NCBI RefSeq assembly: GCF_009938165.1
Contig: NZ_AP019649.1
Span: 2,108,001 to 2,172,000, forward strand
Origin: Vibrio taketomensis
Lineage (GTDB): Bacteria; Pseudomonadota; Gammaproteobacteria; Enterobacterales; Vibrionaceae
Reading direction: 5' to 3'
DNA: 64,000 nt
The notes under the pieces were generated by a model. That model saw only the letters and a program-made list of their open reading frames with translations, was not told where the DNA came from and did not search any database. A program made the translations under genes and the position numbers. This document shows, in pieces, positions 56,284-64,000 of the stretch (positions are counted from its first letter, which is position 1; each line of letters opens with the position of its first letter).

Positions 56284-57306
56284 TTATAGATGTTTTTCAA
56301 GCATCACTGAAATAACCTTAGCAAGGTCTTTTAGTGTGTCTTCATCAACAGGTTTACCTTTAGAGTCCGTTAAGTTGATTGAGGTACGGTTACCTAAATC
56401 ACCTAACATAAAGGTATAAGTGCTGTAGTTAAGCTCGATTGGTTTAACACCCACCTCTTCCCAGAAATCATCACCTGGTTTCGAGTATTTAACTTTGATC
56501 GTACCTTGAGATTGAATGCGTTCTTCAATGGTGAATCCCATTTCAGGTAGCGCTTTAGGTAGACGTGGCCAAAGTACATCGTAAGGGGTACGTGCGATAA
56601 TCACAGGTAAACCAGAGCGGTCGGTACCCATTGTAATTGGGATTTGTTTAACACGCTCGTTTGCTTTACGCTCCGCTTCTTGACGCAAATCGAGGTCGTA
56701 ACGAGAGGTCAATAGGTTCGCCATCACCGCGCTGTAGCGCTCTTTATTGGTAAAGGTAACAGACTTACTGTCATTGCCTTCGCGCCAGTCGATCATCGAT
56801 AATTTAATCATTTGGCGACCGTTACTCATTCCACGAGTGATTTCATAACGCGCACCTAGCGGTAACGATTCATCTTCAGAGATCCAAGTAACCCAATCGG
56901 TTTCAATACGATTGTCATCTTGAGAACGCACATCGATGCCACGTTCACTAAGAAGAGTCTTGGCCATTTGCCACACTTTATCTGCTTCGTCTTTTCTTAG
57001 CAGCCAAATCGTAACGTTACCATCGCCTCTTTCGATGCGCGCGCCAGGAACAAGTTCAAGTACCTGTCTTGGTGGACGAATATCAACAGCCGTACCCACA
57101 CCACCGGCGAATTCACCTTGTGGAATATTGTAATTTGGGTAGAACTGAGGCTTAGAGCCTTCAAGTGACTGCCATTCAACCGGCGGAGGTGTATTCAAAT
57201 AGTCGAAATCATTATCCGCTTGACGACGTCTTTCAGCACCGCCGGAGCATGCACTTAATACAAAAACAGCTAGTGCACTAACGACTAGCTGGGGTGACAA
57301 CTTCAT
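56284..57306 (-). CDS. bamC: Outer-membrane protein assembly factor BamC
   Basis: A 340-residue lipoprotein of the BAM complex. The signal peptide ends in the lipobox 'LSAC' with Cys20. The unstructured N-terminal tail 'DFDYLNTPPPVEW' binds BamD in homologues. Two helix-grip domains follow, with 'IWLLRKDEADKVWQMAKTLLSERGI' (~105-130) and 'VIIARTPYDVLWPRLPKALPEMGFTIEERIQSQGTIKVKYS' (~235-275). It lies directly after dapA on the same strand, as in E. coli (dapA-bamC). Confidence 0.94.
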   Translation of the reverse strand: MKLSPQLVVSALAVFVLSACSGGAERRRQADNDFDYLNTPPPVEWQSLEGSKPQFYPNYNIPQGEFAGGVGTAVDIRPPRQVLELVPGARIERGDGNVTIWLLRKDEADKVWQMAKTLLSERGIDVRSQDDNRIETDWVTWISEDESLPLGARYEITRGMSNGRQMIKLSMIDWREGNDSKSVTFTNKERYSAVMANLLTSRYDLDLRQEAERKANERVKQIPITMGTDRSGLPVIIARTPYDVLWPRLPKALPEMGFTIEERIQSQGTIKVKYSKPGDDFWEEVGVKPIELNYSTYTFMLGDLGNRTSINLTDSKGKPVDEDTLKDLAKVISVMLEKHL

Positions 57307-57363
57307 TGAAACTCCTGATAAATAAATGCTGAAGCGTAACGCTCCAGCAATCCTTAAACTTAC

Positions 57364-58242
57364 TTAGTAGATGCCTGCATCTTTCATCGCACTTAGGACA
57401 ATCGGCTCTGCTGCAGTAGAAAGCTCTGTCATCGGCAAGCGCAATCCACCAAACTCAATTAGACCCATTTTATGTGCAGCCCATTTTACTGGAATTGGGC
57501 TTGATTCAACGAATAGGTTTTTATGCAAAGACATCAAGCGTTGGTTGATCACTTCTGCTTCTTCGTAACGACCTTCTTTGGCAAGACGGAACATCGTTGC
57601 CATATCTTCTGCAGCTAGGTTATTTGTTACCGAAATAACACCGTGACCACCTAAACGAACAAAATCTAGACCTGTCGCATCATCACCACTTAGTAAGATA
57701 AAATCTTCGCCACAAAGTTCACGATGTTTTGCAACTCGAGTTAAATCACCGGTCGCATCTTTAAGCGCAACAATGTTCTCGATTTCAGCTAAACGACCGA
57801 CTGTTTCAGGTTGAAGGTCTACACCAGTACGACCTGGTACATTATACAAAATCTGTGGAATATCGGTTTCCGCGGCAATCGCTTTGTAGTGCTGGTACAT
57901 GCCTTCTTGAGTTGGCTTGTTGTAATAAGGCGTCACACTCAAACAACCCACGATACCTGAGTTATTGAGTAAGCGGCTGAATGTAATACATTCATGCGTT
58001 GCATTCGCGCCTGCACCTGCAATCACTGGAATGCGACCTTCAGCAAATTCAACCGTCTTATGGACCACTTTAACATGCTCTTCAATCGTTAGAGTTGCAG
58101 ACTCACCTGTTGTTCCTACAGCAACAATACCATCGCTACCTGCAGCCACGTGAAAATCAACCAGCTTCTTCAGGCTAACGTAATCCACTTCGCCGTCTGA
58201 GGTAAATGGGGTAATAAGTGCAACGATACTTCCTGAAAACAT
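57364..58242 (-). CDS. dapA: 4-hydroxy-tetrahydrodipicolinate synthase
   Basis: A 292-residue TIM-barrel enzyme that condenses pyruvate with aspartate semialdehyde in lysine and peptidoglycan-precursor synthesis. '[21 protein letters not shown]' (~3-23), the Tyr in '[22 protein letters not shown]' (~130), and the Schiff-base Lys in '[13 protein letters not shown]' (~161) are visible. Start ATG 58242 with GGAG 6 bp upstream. Length matches E. coli DapA (292). It precedes bamC and is divergent from gcvR. Confidence 0.96.
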   Translation of the reverse strand: MFSGSIVALITPFTSDGEVDYVSLKKLVDFHVAAGSDGIVAVGTTGESATLTIEEHVKVVHKTVEFAEGRIPVIAGAGANATHECITFSRLLNNSGIVGCLSVTPYYNKPTQEGMYQHYKAIAAETDIPQILYNVPGRTGVDLQPETVGRLAEIENIVALKDATGDLTRVAKHRELCGEDFILLSGDDATGLDFVRLGGHGVISVTNNLAAEDMATMFRLAKEGRYEEAEVINQRLMSLHKNLFVESSPIPVKWAAHKMGLIEFGGLRLPMTELSTAAEPIVLSAMKDAGIY

Positions 58243-58508
58243 GTCATTCTCCGATAATTTGATACTTTCTGCATGGTACTGTAAGGCGAGGAATAAAGAC
58301 AAGCTCTTAAGCGAGCATAAATCCCCGTTTTGTTTGAATATCTGAGCCTAATTCCTTTCGAGCAACAGAATTAAGATCTATGTCATGTTGTCCCTAGCTT
58401 TCCCGAGCAATAATTTCTGGGAGTAAATCAGGAATTAATGCATCTTGAAGTCAATTGGGTATGTGCTAGAGTAGCCTTCAATAATCAAAACAAAAGTGAA
58501 GTGATAGT

Positions 58509-59051
58509 ATGATTCAACATCTGGTAGTTAATGCCGTTGGCAGTGATCGTCCTGGTGTGTGCAACCAAATAGTACGACTTGTAACACAAGCTGGTTGCAA
58601 TATTGTCGATAGCCGCATCGCTCTATTCGGTAATGAGTTTACCCTTATCATGCTATTGTCCGGTGGCAATGCCTCTATTACGCGAGTCGAAACGACTCTG
58701 CCTTTACTCGGTCAAGAGCTCAACTTGATCACCATGATGAAGCGCACCGCGAAACATGCCCATCACGACAACACCTTTACCATTGAAGCGTTTGTTGAAT
58801 CCGACGACAAACCGGGGCTAACCGAGAAATTCACGCAATTTTTCGCTGACAAAGATATCGGTATTTCTTCACTGAGCGCACAAACGATAGACAAAGCCAA
58901 ACTCGGCACTGAGCACGACCAATTTCAAATCGGTTTGTCTGCTCTCGTCGATTCAGAGTTCAACCTGATGCAATTACAAGAAGAATTCGCAGATCTTTGC
59001 CGTCAGTTGAACGTGGTTGGTTCTCTCAACTTTATAAAAAGCAGCCAATAA
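58509..59051 (+). CDS. gcvR: Glycine cleavage system transcriptional repressor
   Basis: A 180-residue protein with two ACT domains: 'LVVNAVGSDRPGVCNQIVRLVTQAGCNIVDSRIALFGNEFTLIMLLSG' (~5-52) and 'FTIEAFVESDDKPGLTEKFTQFFADKDIGISSLSAQTI' (~90-128). In E. coli GcvR binds glycine and sequesters the activator GcvA. It has no DNA-binding domain. It is divergent from dapA and followed by bcp, as in E. coli. Intergenic region 58243-58508 shows no clear regulatory site. Confidence 0.93.
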   Translation: MIQHLVVNAVGSDRPGVCNQIVRLVTQAGCNIVDSRIALFGNEFTLIMLLSGGNASITRVETTLPLLGQELNLITMMKRTAKHAHHDNTFTIEAFVESDDKPGLTEKFTQFFADKDIGISSLSAQTIDKAKLGTEHDQFQIGLSALVDSEFNLMQLQEEFADLCRQLNVVGSLNFIKSSQ

Positions 59052-59064
59052 AAAAGGAATCCTC

Positions 59065-59532
59065 ATGAACACGCTGACCGCGGGCTCTCCAGCTCCAAAT
59101 TTCGCCTTACCCGATCAAGATGGCAATATTGTTAAGTTAGAAGATTTTGCTGGTAAAAAAGTACTGTTCTATTTCTACCCTAAAGCCATGACTCCCGGTT
59201 GTACCGTTCAGGCACAAGGTCTTCGTGACACAAAAACAGAACTCGATGCACACAATGTCGTCACTTTAGGCGTCAGTATTGATCCTGTGAAACGTCTGGG
59301 TAAATTTATCGAACGTGACAACCTTAACTTCACCCTACTTTCTGATGAAGATCATGCTGTTGCAGAACAGTTTGGAGTGTGGGGCGAGAAAAAGTTCATG
59401 GGTAAAGTGTACGATGGTCTTCACCGTATCAGCTTCTTAATTGATGAGAATGGTAACATTGAACATGTGTTCAATAAGTTCAAAACCAAAGATCATCATC
59501 AAGTGGTACTTGATTACCTAAATAGCAAATAA
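59065..59532 (+). CDS. bcp: Thioredoxin-dependent thiol peroxidase (Bcp/PrxQ), no resolving Cys at the usual place
   Basis: A 155-residue peroxiredoxin reducing hydroperoxides. The N-terminus 'AGSPAPNFALPDQDGNIVKLEDFAGKKVLFYFYPKAMTPGCTVQAQGLRD' contains the peroxidatic Cys in TPGCT (~residue 46). In E. coli Bcp the resolving Cys is five positions later, but here Gln stands there ('GCTVQAQGL'). No other Cys is seen in the protein, so it looks like a 1-Cys type and may use an external thiol. AAGGAATCCTC precedes the ATG. It lies 13 bp after gcvR and is followed by a terminator. Confidence 0.93.
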   Translation: MNTLTAGSPAPNFALPDQDGNIVKLEDFAGKKVLFYFYPKAMTPGCTVQAQGLRDTKTELDAHNVVTLGVSIDPVKRLGKFIERDNLNFTLLSDEDHAVAEQFGVWGEKKFMGKVYDGLHRISFLIDENGNIEHVFNKFKTKDHHQVVLDYLNSK

Positions 59533-59546
59533 CACCCTGAATAAGA

Positions 59547-59579
59547 TAAAAAACGCCAGCAAATTCGCTGGCGTTTTTT
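59547..59579 (+). terminator. Terminator of gcvR-bcp
   Basis: AAAAAACGCCAGC-aaatt-CGCTGGCGTTTTTT; on the minus strand it may also serve the chemoreceptor gene. Confidence 0.88.
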
Positions 59580-59586
59580 GGTTTAA

Positions 59587-61458
59587 CTACACAATAAACC
59601 GGTTCAGTATTTCATCTTGCTGACGCACACTTTCGGTTTGATGCGACATCGCTTCACTACTTTGTTGAGCCGCATCAGAAACCACCGTCGAAAGATCTTT
59701 AATACGCAACGTATTGTTATTGATCTCTTCAGCGACCAAGCTTTGCTCTTCAGCTGCAGAGGCTATCTGCATATTCATATCAGTAATACTTTGAATAATT
59801 GTACGAATCGCTTGCAGTGAATCATTCGCTTGTAGAGCCTTCTCTACTGCCATATCTGCGGTTAACTTGCTTTCATTCATCGCTGAAGAAACCGCAGCAG
59901 CCCCGGATTGTAGCTGTTCAATCATGCCACGAATTTCTGTCGTTGACTGTTGCGTGCGCTGCGCCAGTGTACGAACTTCATCTGCGACCACGGCAAAACC
60001 GCGACCTGAATCACCAGCTCGCGCCGCTTCAATTGCAGCATTGAGTGCCAACAAGTTGGTTTGGTCTGCAATATCATTAATCACTTTCAATATGGTTTCG
60101 ATATTATTGGTTGCCGATTCTAGTCCTGCGACCTCCTCAACCGCTTGATCCACACGCATTGATAATTGATTAATCGCTTGAGTCGTATCATCGACCACTT
60201 GTGAACCTTGATTGGTTACGTCCTCTGCATCTCTGACTGCCGATGCGGCACCTTGAGCATTGTTTGCTACATCCGATGCCGTGACCGACATTTCATGCAT
60301 TGCAGTTGCCAATTGCTCCAGCTCTTGAAGCTGGCTCGCCATTGCTTGTGATGCTTGATACGCATTAACCTGAGATTGCTCAGTGCCCACTAAAATACTC
60401 GCGCCAATATCTTTTGATTGAATAATTTGTAGCTGTAAGTTCTCAGTAAACGTATTAAAACCTTTGGCTAACTGAGAAAACTCCGCGTCGGTATTGGTAT
60501 CAAGACGTTTAGTCAAATCGCCTTGGCCAGAGGCCACATCTTGAATTGCCTCATTCAGCGCATTCAGTGGACGCATTAAGAACTTGATGAGTAATGACAA
60601 GCCTAAAACACTTAGTGCCAATGCGATCAATGCATACACAATCGTACTATTGCGCATCTCATCAACCGTTTTTAACACCACTGATTCATCGACTACCGAG
60701 CCAACATACCAGCCTTCGGAAGCCACTTTAGTGAAACGAACTAGGTAAGTTTGACCATCTTTTTCAAACCGCTGTTCCCCCTCTCGCACTATCGCTTGAG
60801 GTAAGTAACTACTAATCGACTTGCCATTATATTGAGCATTAGGGTGTGCAATGGTGGTGCCATCTGGAGCTACGATAAATAAGTAACCTGCGTTAAACAA
60901 GTTAGTTTGGTTGACGATTTCAGCCAGCGCTGACAGCTCCATATCGTAAAATACCACGCCAAGAAACTGCCCTTTGCTGCGCATTGGCATCGCGATAGAA
61001 ATCACCACATGATTGGTTGCAGAGTCCACATAAGGCTCAGTCACAATCAAATCACCTTTCGACTTTGCTTCCTGATACCATGGACGGGTACGAGCCTCGT
61101 AGCTTGAATCGACTTCCCATCCATCGTCATTCTCCACCACACTACCATCGGTTTCGTAGCCCGCACCAACCACAATGTATTGGTTTTTCACTGTCGACGT
61201 TTCAAGTACCGAAGAAACATAGTCGCGATCCATCGGATTAAGCTCGATCATCTGCGTCGTCGCTTGCGCAAGTTTACGACTACCTTCCATCTCAGCACTT
61301 ACCGTTCGGCTTAGCTCGTGCTCAATATCATTTAAGCTAGTGCTCACTAATTGTTCTACTTCTGCTTTAACTAGCATCGATTGCTGCACCGACAATAGCA
61401 CTACAGTAACGAAGAGCAGTGCCGATGAAGCGGCAACAATTTTCTGGCTGAACTTCAT
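59587..61458 (-). CDS. Methyl-accepting chemotaxis protein with dCache sensor
   Basis: A 623-residue chemoreceptor. TM1 is at ~8-30, the periplasmic double Cache domain ~35-275, TM2 ~278-300 ('[21 protein letters not shown]'), HAMP ~302-355 ('[25 protein letters not shown]'), and the signalling domain has the hairpin tip '[42 protein letters not shown]' (~480-520). In the sensor, '[12 protein letters not shown]' (RxWY) with '[11 protein letters not shown]' resembles the amino-acid-binding dCache motif, so an amino acid or similar amine is likely (inference). There is no CheR-binding pentapeptide at the end ('[10 protein letters not shown]'). Start ATG 61458 has GAGGTAAG in front. Confidence 0.93.
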   Translation of the reverse strand: MKFSQKIVAASSALLFVTVVLLSVQQSMLVKAEVEQLVSTSLNDIEHELSRTVSAEMEGSRKLAQATTQMIELNPMDRDYVSSVLETSTVKNQYIVVGAGYETDGSVVENDDGWEVDSSYEARTRPWYQEAKSKGDLIVTEPYVDSATNHVVISIAMPMRSKGQFLGVVFYDMELSALAEIVNQTNLFNAGYLFIVAPDGTTIAHPNAQYNGKSISSYLPQAIVREGEQRFEKDGQTYLVRFTKVASEGWYVGSVVDESVVLKTVDEMRNSTIVYALIALALSVLGLSLLIKFLMRPLNALNEAIQDVASGQGDLTKRLDTNTDAEFSQLAKGFNTFTENLQLQIIQSKDIGASILVGTEQSQVNAYQASQAMASQLQELEQLATAMHEMSVTASDVANNAQGAASAVRDAEDVTNQGSQVVDDTTQAINQLSMRVDQAVEEVAGLESATNNIETILKVINDIADQTNLLALNAAIEAARAGDSGRGFAVVADEVRTLAQRTQQSTTEIRGMIEQLQSGAAAVSSAMNESKLTADMAVEKALQANDSLQAIRTIIQSITDMNMQIASAAEEQSLVAEEINNNTLRIKDLSTVVSDAAQQSSEAMSHQTESVRQQDEILNRFIV

Positions 61459-61580
61459 TCTTACCTCACAATAAAACAGCAACTGTCGCTTTATCGGCTA
61501 ACCCCCGCTTTTATTTACCTTTTGCTACATTATTATTTTCACTCAGTGAGAATTAGCGATGAATTTGTTATTTTGATCAC

Positions 61581-61610
61581 AAAAAAAGCCAACCTCGTGA
61601 GGCTGGCTTT
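61581..61610 (-). terminator. Terminator of the perM transcript
   Basis: An AAAGCCAACCTC-gtga-GGCTGGCTTT type stem. On the minus strand it is followed by TTTTTTTG. Confidence 0.8.
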
Positions 61611-61636
61611 CCAATGTATCGTGGCAAAAGAGCAAA

Positions 61637-62713
61637 TCAGTCTGCGGCGGGAGCGGATTCGCCCTCATCTAATCCCGGCAATGCATTCCACACGGCTTTA
61701 ACTAAGGTCGCAAGTGGGATAGCGAAAAATACTCCCCAAAAGCCCCACAAACCGCCAAACACCAATACCGCCACAATGATGGCCACCGGGTGAAGGTTAA
61801 CCGCCTCAGAGAACAGGATTGGCACTAACACGTTACCGTCTAAAGCTTGAATAATGCCGTAGGCAATCAATAGGTAGTAGAACTCCGATGATAATCCCCA
61901 CTGGAACAAACCGACCATTGCCACGGGTACTGTCACCGCTGCGGCACCGATATAAGGGATCAGTACAGAGAAACCAACCAGTACGGCAAGCAGTGCTGAA
62001 TAGCGTAAATCGAGAATTGCGAACGTCACGTAACTCACGCCGCCCACAATCAGAATCTCCATGACTTTACCGCGAATGTAGTTTGAGATTTGTTCGTTCA
62101 TCTCATCCCAAACTTTGGTTGCCAATTTACGATTGCGCGGCAACATACCACTCGCCATGGCAATCATTTCTTGCTTATCTTTCAACAAGAAGAACACCAA
62201 CAACGGAACTAAAATTAGATACACCGCCAATGTCGCCAAACTCACTAACGAAGCGAGTGAACCTTTAACCACACTTTCGCCAACGCTGATCATTTGGTTT
62301 TTCGCATTCGTTACCAAAGATTCAACAATCTCAAAACTGGCAAGTTCTGGGTATTTCTTCGGTAGTTCCACCAGCGTGTGCTGCAAGCCGTTATACATGT
62401 TTGGGATGTCATTAACCAAGTTGCCAACCTGAGTCCAAATAGTCGGAACTAAACCAAACAAGGCGATCAACGCCAAACTAAAGAAAGTGAGTAAAGCCAC
62501 GACGACAGATAGTGTGCGTGGAATGCCTAATTGGGTGAGCTTAGACACTGGCCACTCAAGTAAGTAGGCCAAAACGATGGCAACCAGAAGTGGTGCGATC
62601 AAATTGCCGAAAAAGTAAATGGTCACGAAGCCCACCAGCAGAATCGCGACTAAGCTCACTGCATGTGGGTCTGAAAAACGTCGCTTATACCAACGACTCA
62701 CCATATCAAACAT
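61637..62713 (-). CDS. perM: AI-2E family transporter PerM
   Basis: A 358-residue inner-membrane protein with about eight helices. 'GFVTIYFFGNLIAPLLVAIVLAYLLEWPVSKLTQLGIPRTLSVVV' (~28-72) and the family-specific 'VLIPYIGAAAVTVPVAMVGLFQWG' (~245-270) and 'GNVLVPILFSEAVNLHPVAIIVAVLVFGGLWGFWGVFFAIPLATLVKAV' (~295-342) are visible. Family members include AI-2 exporter TqsA and sodium/proton antiporters, so the substrate is open. It overlaps the upstream TusA-like gene by 8 bp. In E. coli perM is beside bepA as well. Confidence 0.9.
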   Translation of the reverse strand: MFDMVSRWYKRRFSDPHAVSLVAILLVGFVTIYFFGNLIAPLLVAIVLAYLLEWPVSKLTQLGIPRTLSVVVALLTFFSLALIALFGLVPTIWTQVGNLVNDIPNMYNGLQHTLVELPKKYPELASFEIVESLVTNAKNQMISVGESVVKGSLASLVSLATLAVYLILVPLLVFFLLKDKQEMIAMASGMLPRNRKLATKVWDEMNEQISNYIRGKVMEILIVGGVSYVTFAILDLRYSALLAVLVGFSVLIPYIGAAAVTVPVAMVGLFQWGLSSEFYYLLIAYGIIQALDGNVLVPILFSEAVNLHPVAIIVAVLVFGGLWGFWGVFFAIPLATLVKAVWNALPGLDEGESAPAAD

Positions 62714-62936
62714 CTAAGACGTTCCCTTTAGTCACGTTCAACGAGTAGTGCTTACCAACATCAATACAATCTACTTGACACCCATGTTGGCGAAGAAAGC
62801 GCATGATATCTAACTTAGAGCTAATATCTACTACTAATATGGTTAATGTTGCGTTTTCCTCTAAAGCCTTAACATGACGCTTAGCCAGCAATAAGGCCAT
62901 CGGGCAACGTTGCTGCCGCAGATCTAGCTGTTCCAT
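62706..62936 (-). CDS. TusA-family sulfurtransferase-like protein
   Basis: A 76-residue protein with the TusA/SirA fold. 'MEQLDLRQQRCPMALLLAKRHVKAL' has the essential Cys (residue 11) in CPMA, where TusA proteins normally have CPxP. A regular 'DISSKLDIMRFLRQHGCQVDCIDVG' strand-helix-strand follows. It is probably a sulfur-relay or redox protein, but its partner is unknown. I start at ATG 62936, the family start; in-frame ATG and other codons upstream exist. It overlaps perM by 8 bp and the two are probably co-transcribed. TusA itself is elsewhere. Confidence 0.82.
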   Translation of the reverse strand: MEQLDLRQQRCPMALLLAKRHVKALEENATLTILVVDISSKLDIMRFLRQHGCQVDCIDVGKHYSLNVTKGNVLDV

Positions 62937-63196
62937 TTTGTTGATTCGCCAAGTCGTCCATATTGATCCCATTGTATACTTAACTGATGCTGAGATGCGA
63001 ATTTCTAACCTCAACACTTACCTGACTTTTAAATAAAAGTGAGGCGCTAGAACAACTTTATTTAGTTGCGTTGAAACGCTTGCATCAATAAAGTGTCTAT
63101 ACCTATGTCATTTCTGTCGCTCCCCATATATGCGAGCGGCAACGATTTGAGATTACTTGGCATATTTCATGGAATTAGGAAGTTACCCTGTCAATT

Positions 63197-64000
63197 ATGT
63201 TTAAACAGACGCGTTCACTCATCGCCCTTTGTATTGCTGCCACACTCAGTGTTCCACCAACACCGGTCATGGCTAACCCCATTGAATTACCGGATATTGG
63301 CACTGCGGCAAGTAGCACTTTGACCATCGATCAAGAGCTACAGTATGGTGACGCTTACATGCGCATGCTCAGAAATCGCGCGCCCATCGTTAACGATCCT
63401 GTTTTAGTGGAATATGTCGACACTCTCGGCCATCGTCTGGTCGCCAATGCCGATGACGTGAAAACGCCCTTTACCTTTTTTATGATTCGCGATCGCAATA
63501 TTAACGCCTTTGCCTTTTTTGGTGGCTACGTCGCGATTCACACTGGCCTATTTCTCCATGCAAAAACTGAAAGTGAGCTCGCGTCTGTATTGGCGCACGA
63601 AATCGCTCACGTTACGCAACGTCACTTAGCTCGAAGCATGGAAGAACAGGCCAAGCGTTCTCCAGCCACGTTAGCTGCGCTCGCAGGTTCTCTTCTGCTC
63701 GCCATTGCTGCTCCAGAAGCGGGGCTTGCCGCTATTACCGCTACTACCGCAGGTAACATGCAAGGGCAAATAAACTATACTCGAAGCAATGAGAAAGAGG
63801 CTGACCGCTTCGGCATTGCCACGCTATCTAAAGCGGGCTTCGATGTGACGGCTATGCCGCGCTTTTTTGGCCGATTAGCGGATGAATATCGCTATGTGAC
63901 CACACCACCACCGATGCTACTTACGCACCCGTTACCACAAGACCGAATTACCGACAGCCGAGTTCGAGCTCAAAGCTACCCTCACTTACGAGTCGACGAA
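63197..64000 (+). CDS. bepA: Periplasmic metalloprotease/chaperone BepA, truncated by window end
   Basis: The first 268 residues of an M48-family zinc metalloprotease that degrades misassembled outer-membrane proteins, including LptD, and assists the BAM machinery. There is a signal peptide with 'LIALCIAATLSVPPTPVMA' (cleavage ~27). The catalytic zinc motif HEIAH is in 'LASVLAHEIAHVTQRH' (~135-140), with the third ligand in 'NEKEADRFGIATLSKAGF' (~200). The C-terminal TPR domain lies beyond the right edge. It is divergent from the TusA-like gene, and the 260-bp region before it shows no clear site. Confidence 0.93.
   Translation, partial: MFKQTRSLIALCIAATLSVPPTPVMANPIELPDIGTAASSTLTIDQELQYGDAYMRMLRNRAPIVNDPVLVEYVDTLGHRLVANADDVKTPFTFFMIRDRNINAFAFFGGYVAIHTGLFLHAKTESELASVLAHEIAHVTQRHLARSMEEQAKRSPATLAALAGSLLLAIAAPEAGLAAITATTAGNMQGQINYTRSNEKEADRFGIATLSKAGFDVTAMPRFFGRLADEYRYVTTPPPMLLTHPLPQDRITDSRVRAQSYPHLRVDE

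Overview
The window reads as about 64 kb of a Vibrio chromosome (Gammaproteobacteria, probably the large chromosome). The organism call rests on the quorum-sensing set luxO-luxU-qrr1, the sodium-type flagellar gene motY, the RnfABCDGE operon, and many proteins that closely resemble Vibrio and enterobacterial orthologues. Most of the window is conserved core genome. I saw no insertion sequence, prophage, integron or CRISPR array.

Layout. 1-4077: a probable acid-sugar catabolic locus on the minus strand (two-part UxaA-type dehydratase, EamA transporter, enolase-superfamily enzyme running off the left edge), with a divergent FadR/FCD-type regulator and a palindromic operator over the promoter. 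4289-12603: a diguanylate cyclase, a histone-deacetylase-like enzyme, topB (frameshifted here), grxD, sodB, a VC2046-like protein, a degenerate short-chain dehydrogenase and a low-molecular-weight tyrosine phosphatase. 12741-19595: a complete F1Fo ATP synthase operon atpIBEFHAGDC on the minus strand. Its subunit c looks more like the E. coli protein than the usual Vibrio one, so it is probably a second ATP synthase. 20125-29710: cobO, an AsmA-family protein, udk, apbC/mrp, metG, an unknown membrane protein, a YehS-like protein and udp. 29987-34319: a Zn/Cd/Pb P-type ATPase under a MerR-type promoter, a MATE transporter and a CBS protein. 34522-38509: the molybdenum cofactor operon moaABCDE behind a Moco riboswitch, with divergent yvcK. 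38548-40529: luxU, luxO and the divergent qrr1 sRNA. 40602-43376: uvrB with a LexA box, a 0.7-kb AT-rich stretch with DnaA boxes and clustered GATC sites, and tRNA-Asn. 43553-51905: a Dcu-type C4-dicarboxylate transporter and rnfABCDGE-nth. 51973-56214: gloA, a Fur-box-preceded small protein gene, motY, rnt and an Na+/H+ antiporter-family protein. 56284-64000: bamC and dapA, divergent gcvR-bcp, a chemoreceptor, perM, a TusA-like protein and the start of bepA.

How it works together. Several blocks are self-contained pathways with their own control: Mo cofactor synthesis under its riboswitch, the quorum-sensing phosphorelay LuxU to LuxO to Qrr1, the Rnf redox-driven ion pump, and the ATP synthase. 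The Rnf complex and MotY point to sodium-based energetics. The ATP synthase in this window has a c subunit without an obvious sodium-binding signature.

Limits. Annotation is by reading protein motifs, gene order and DNA sites by eye. No similarity search, folding or codon-usage calculation was run. Comparisons with named proteins of other species are from memory.
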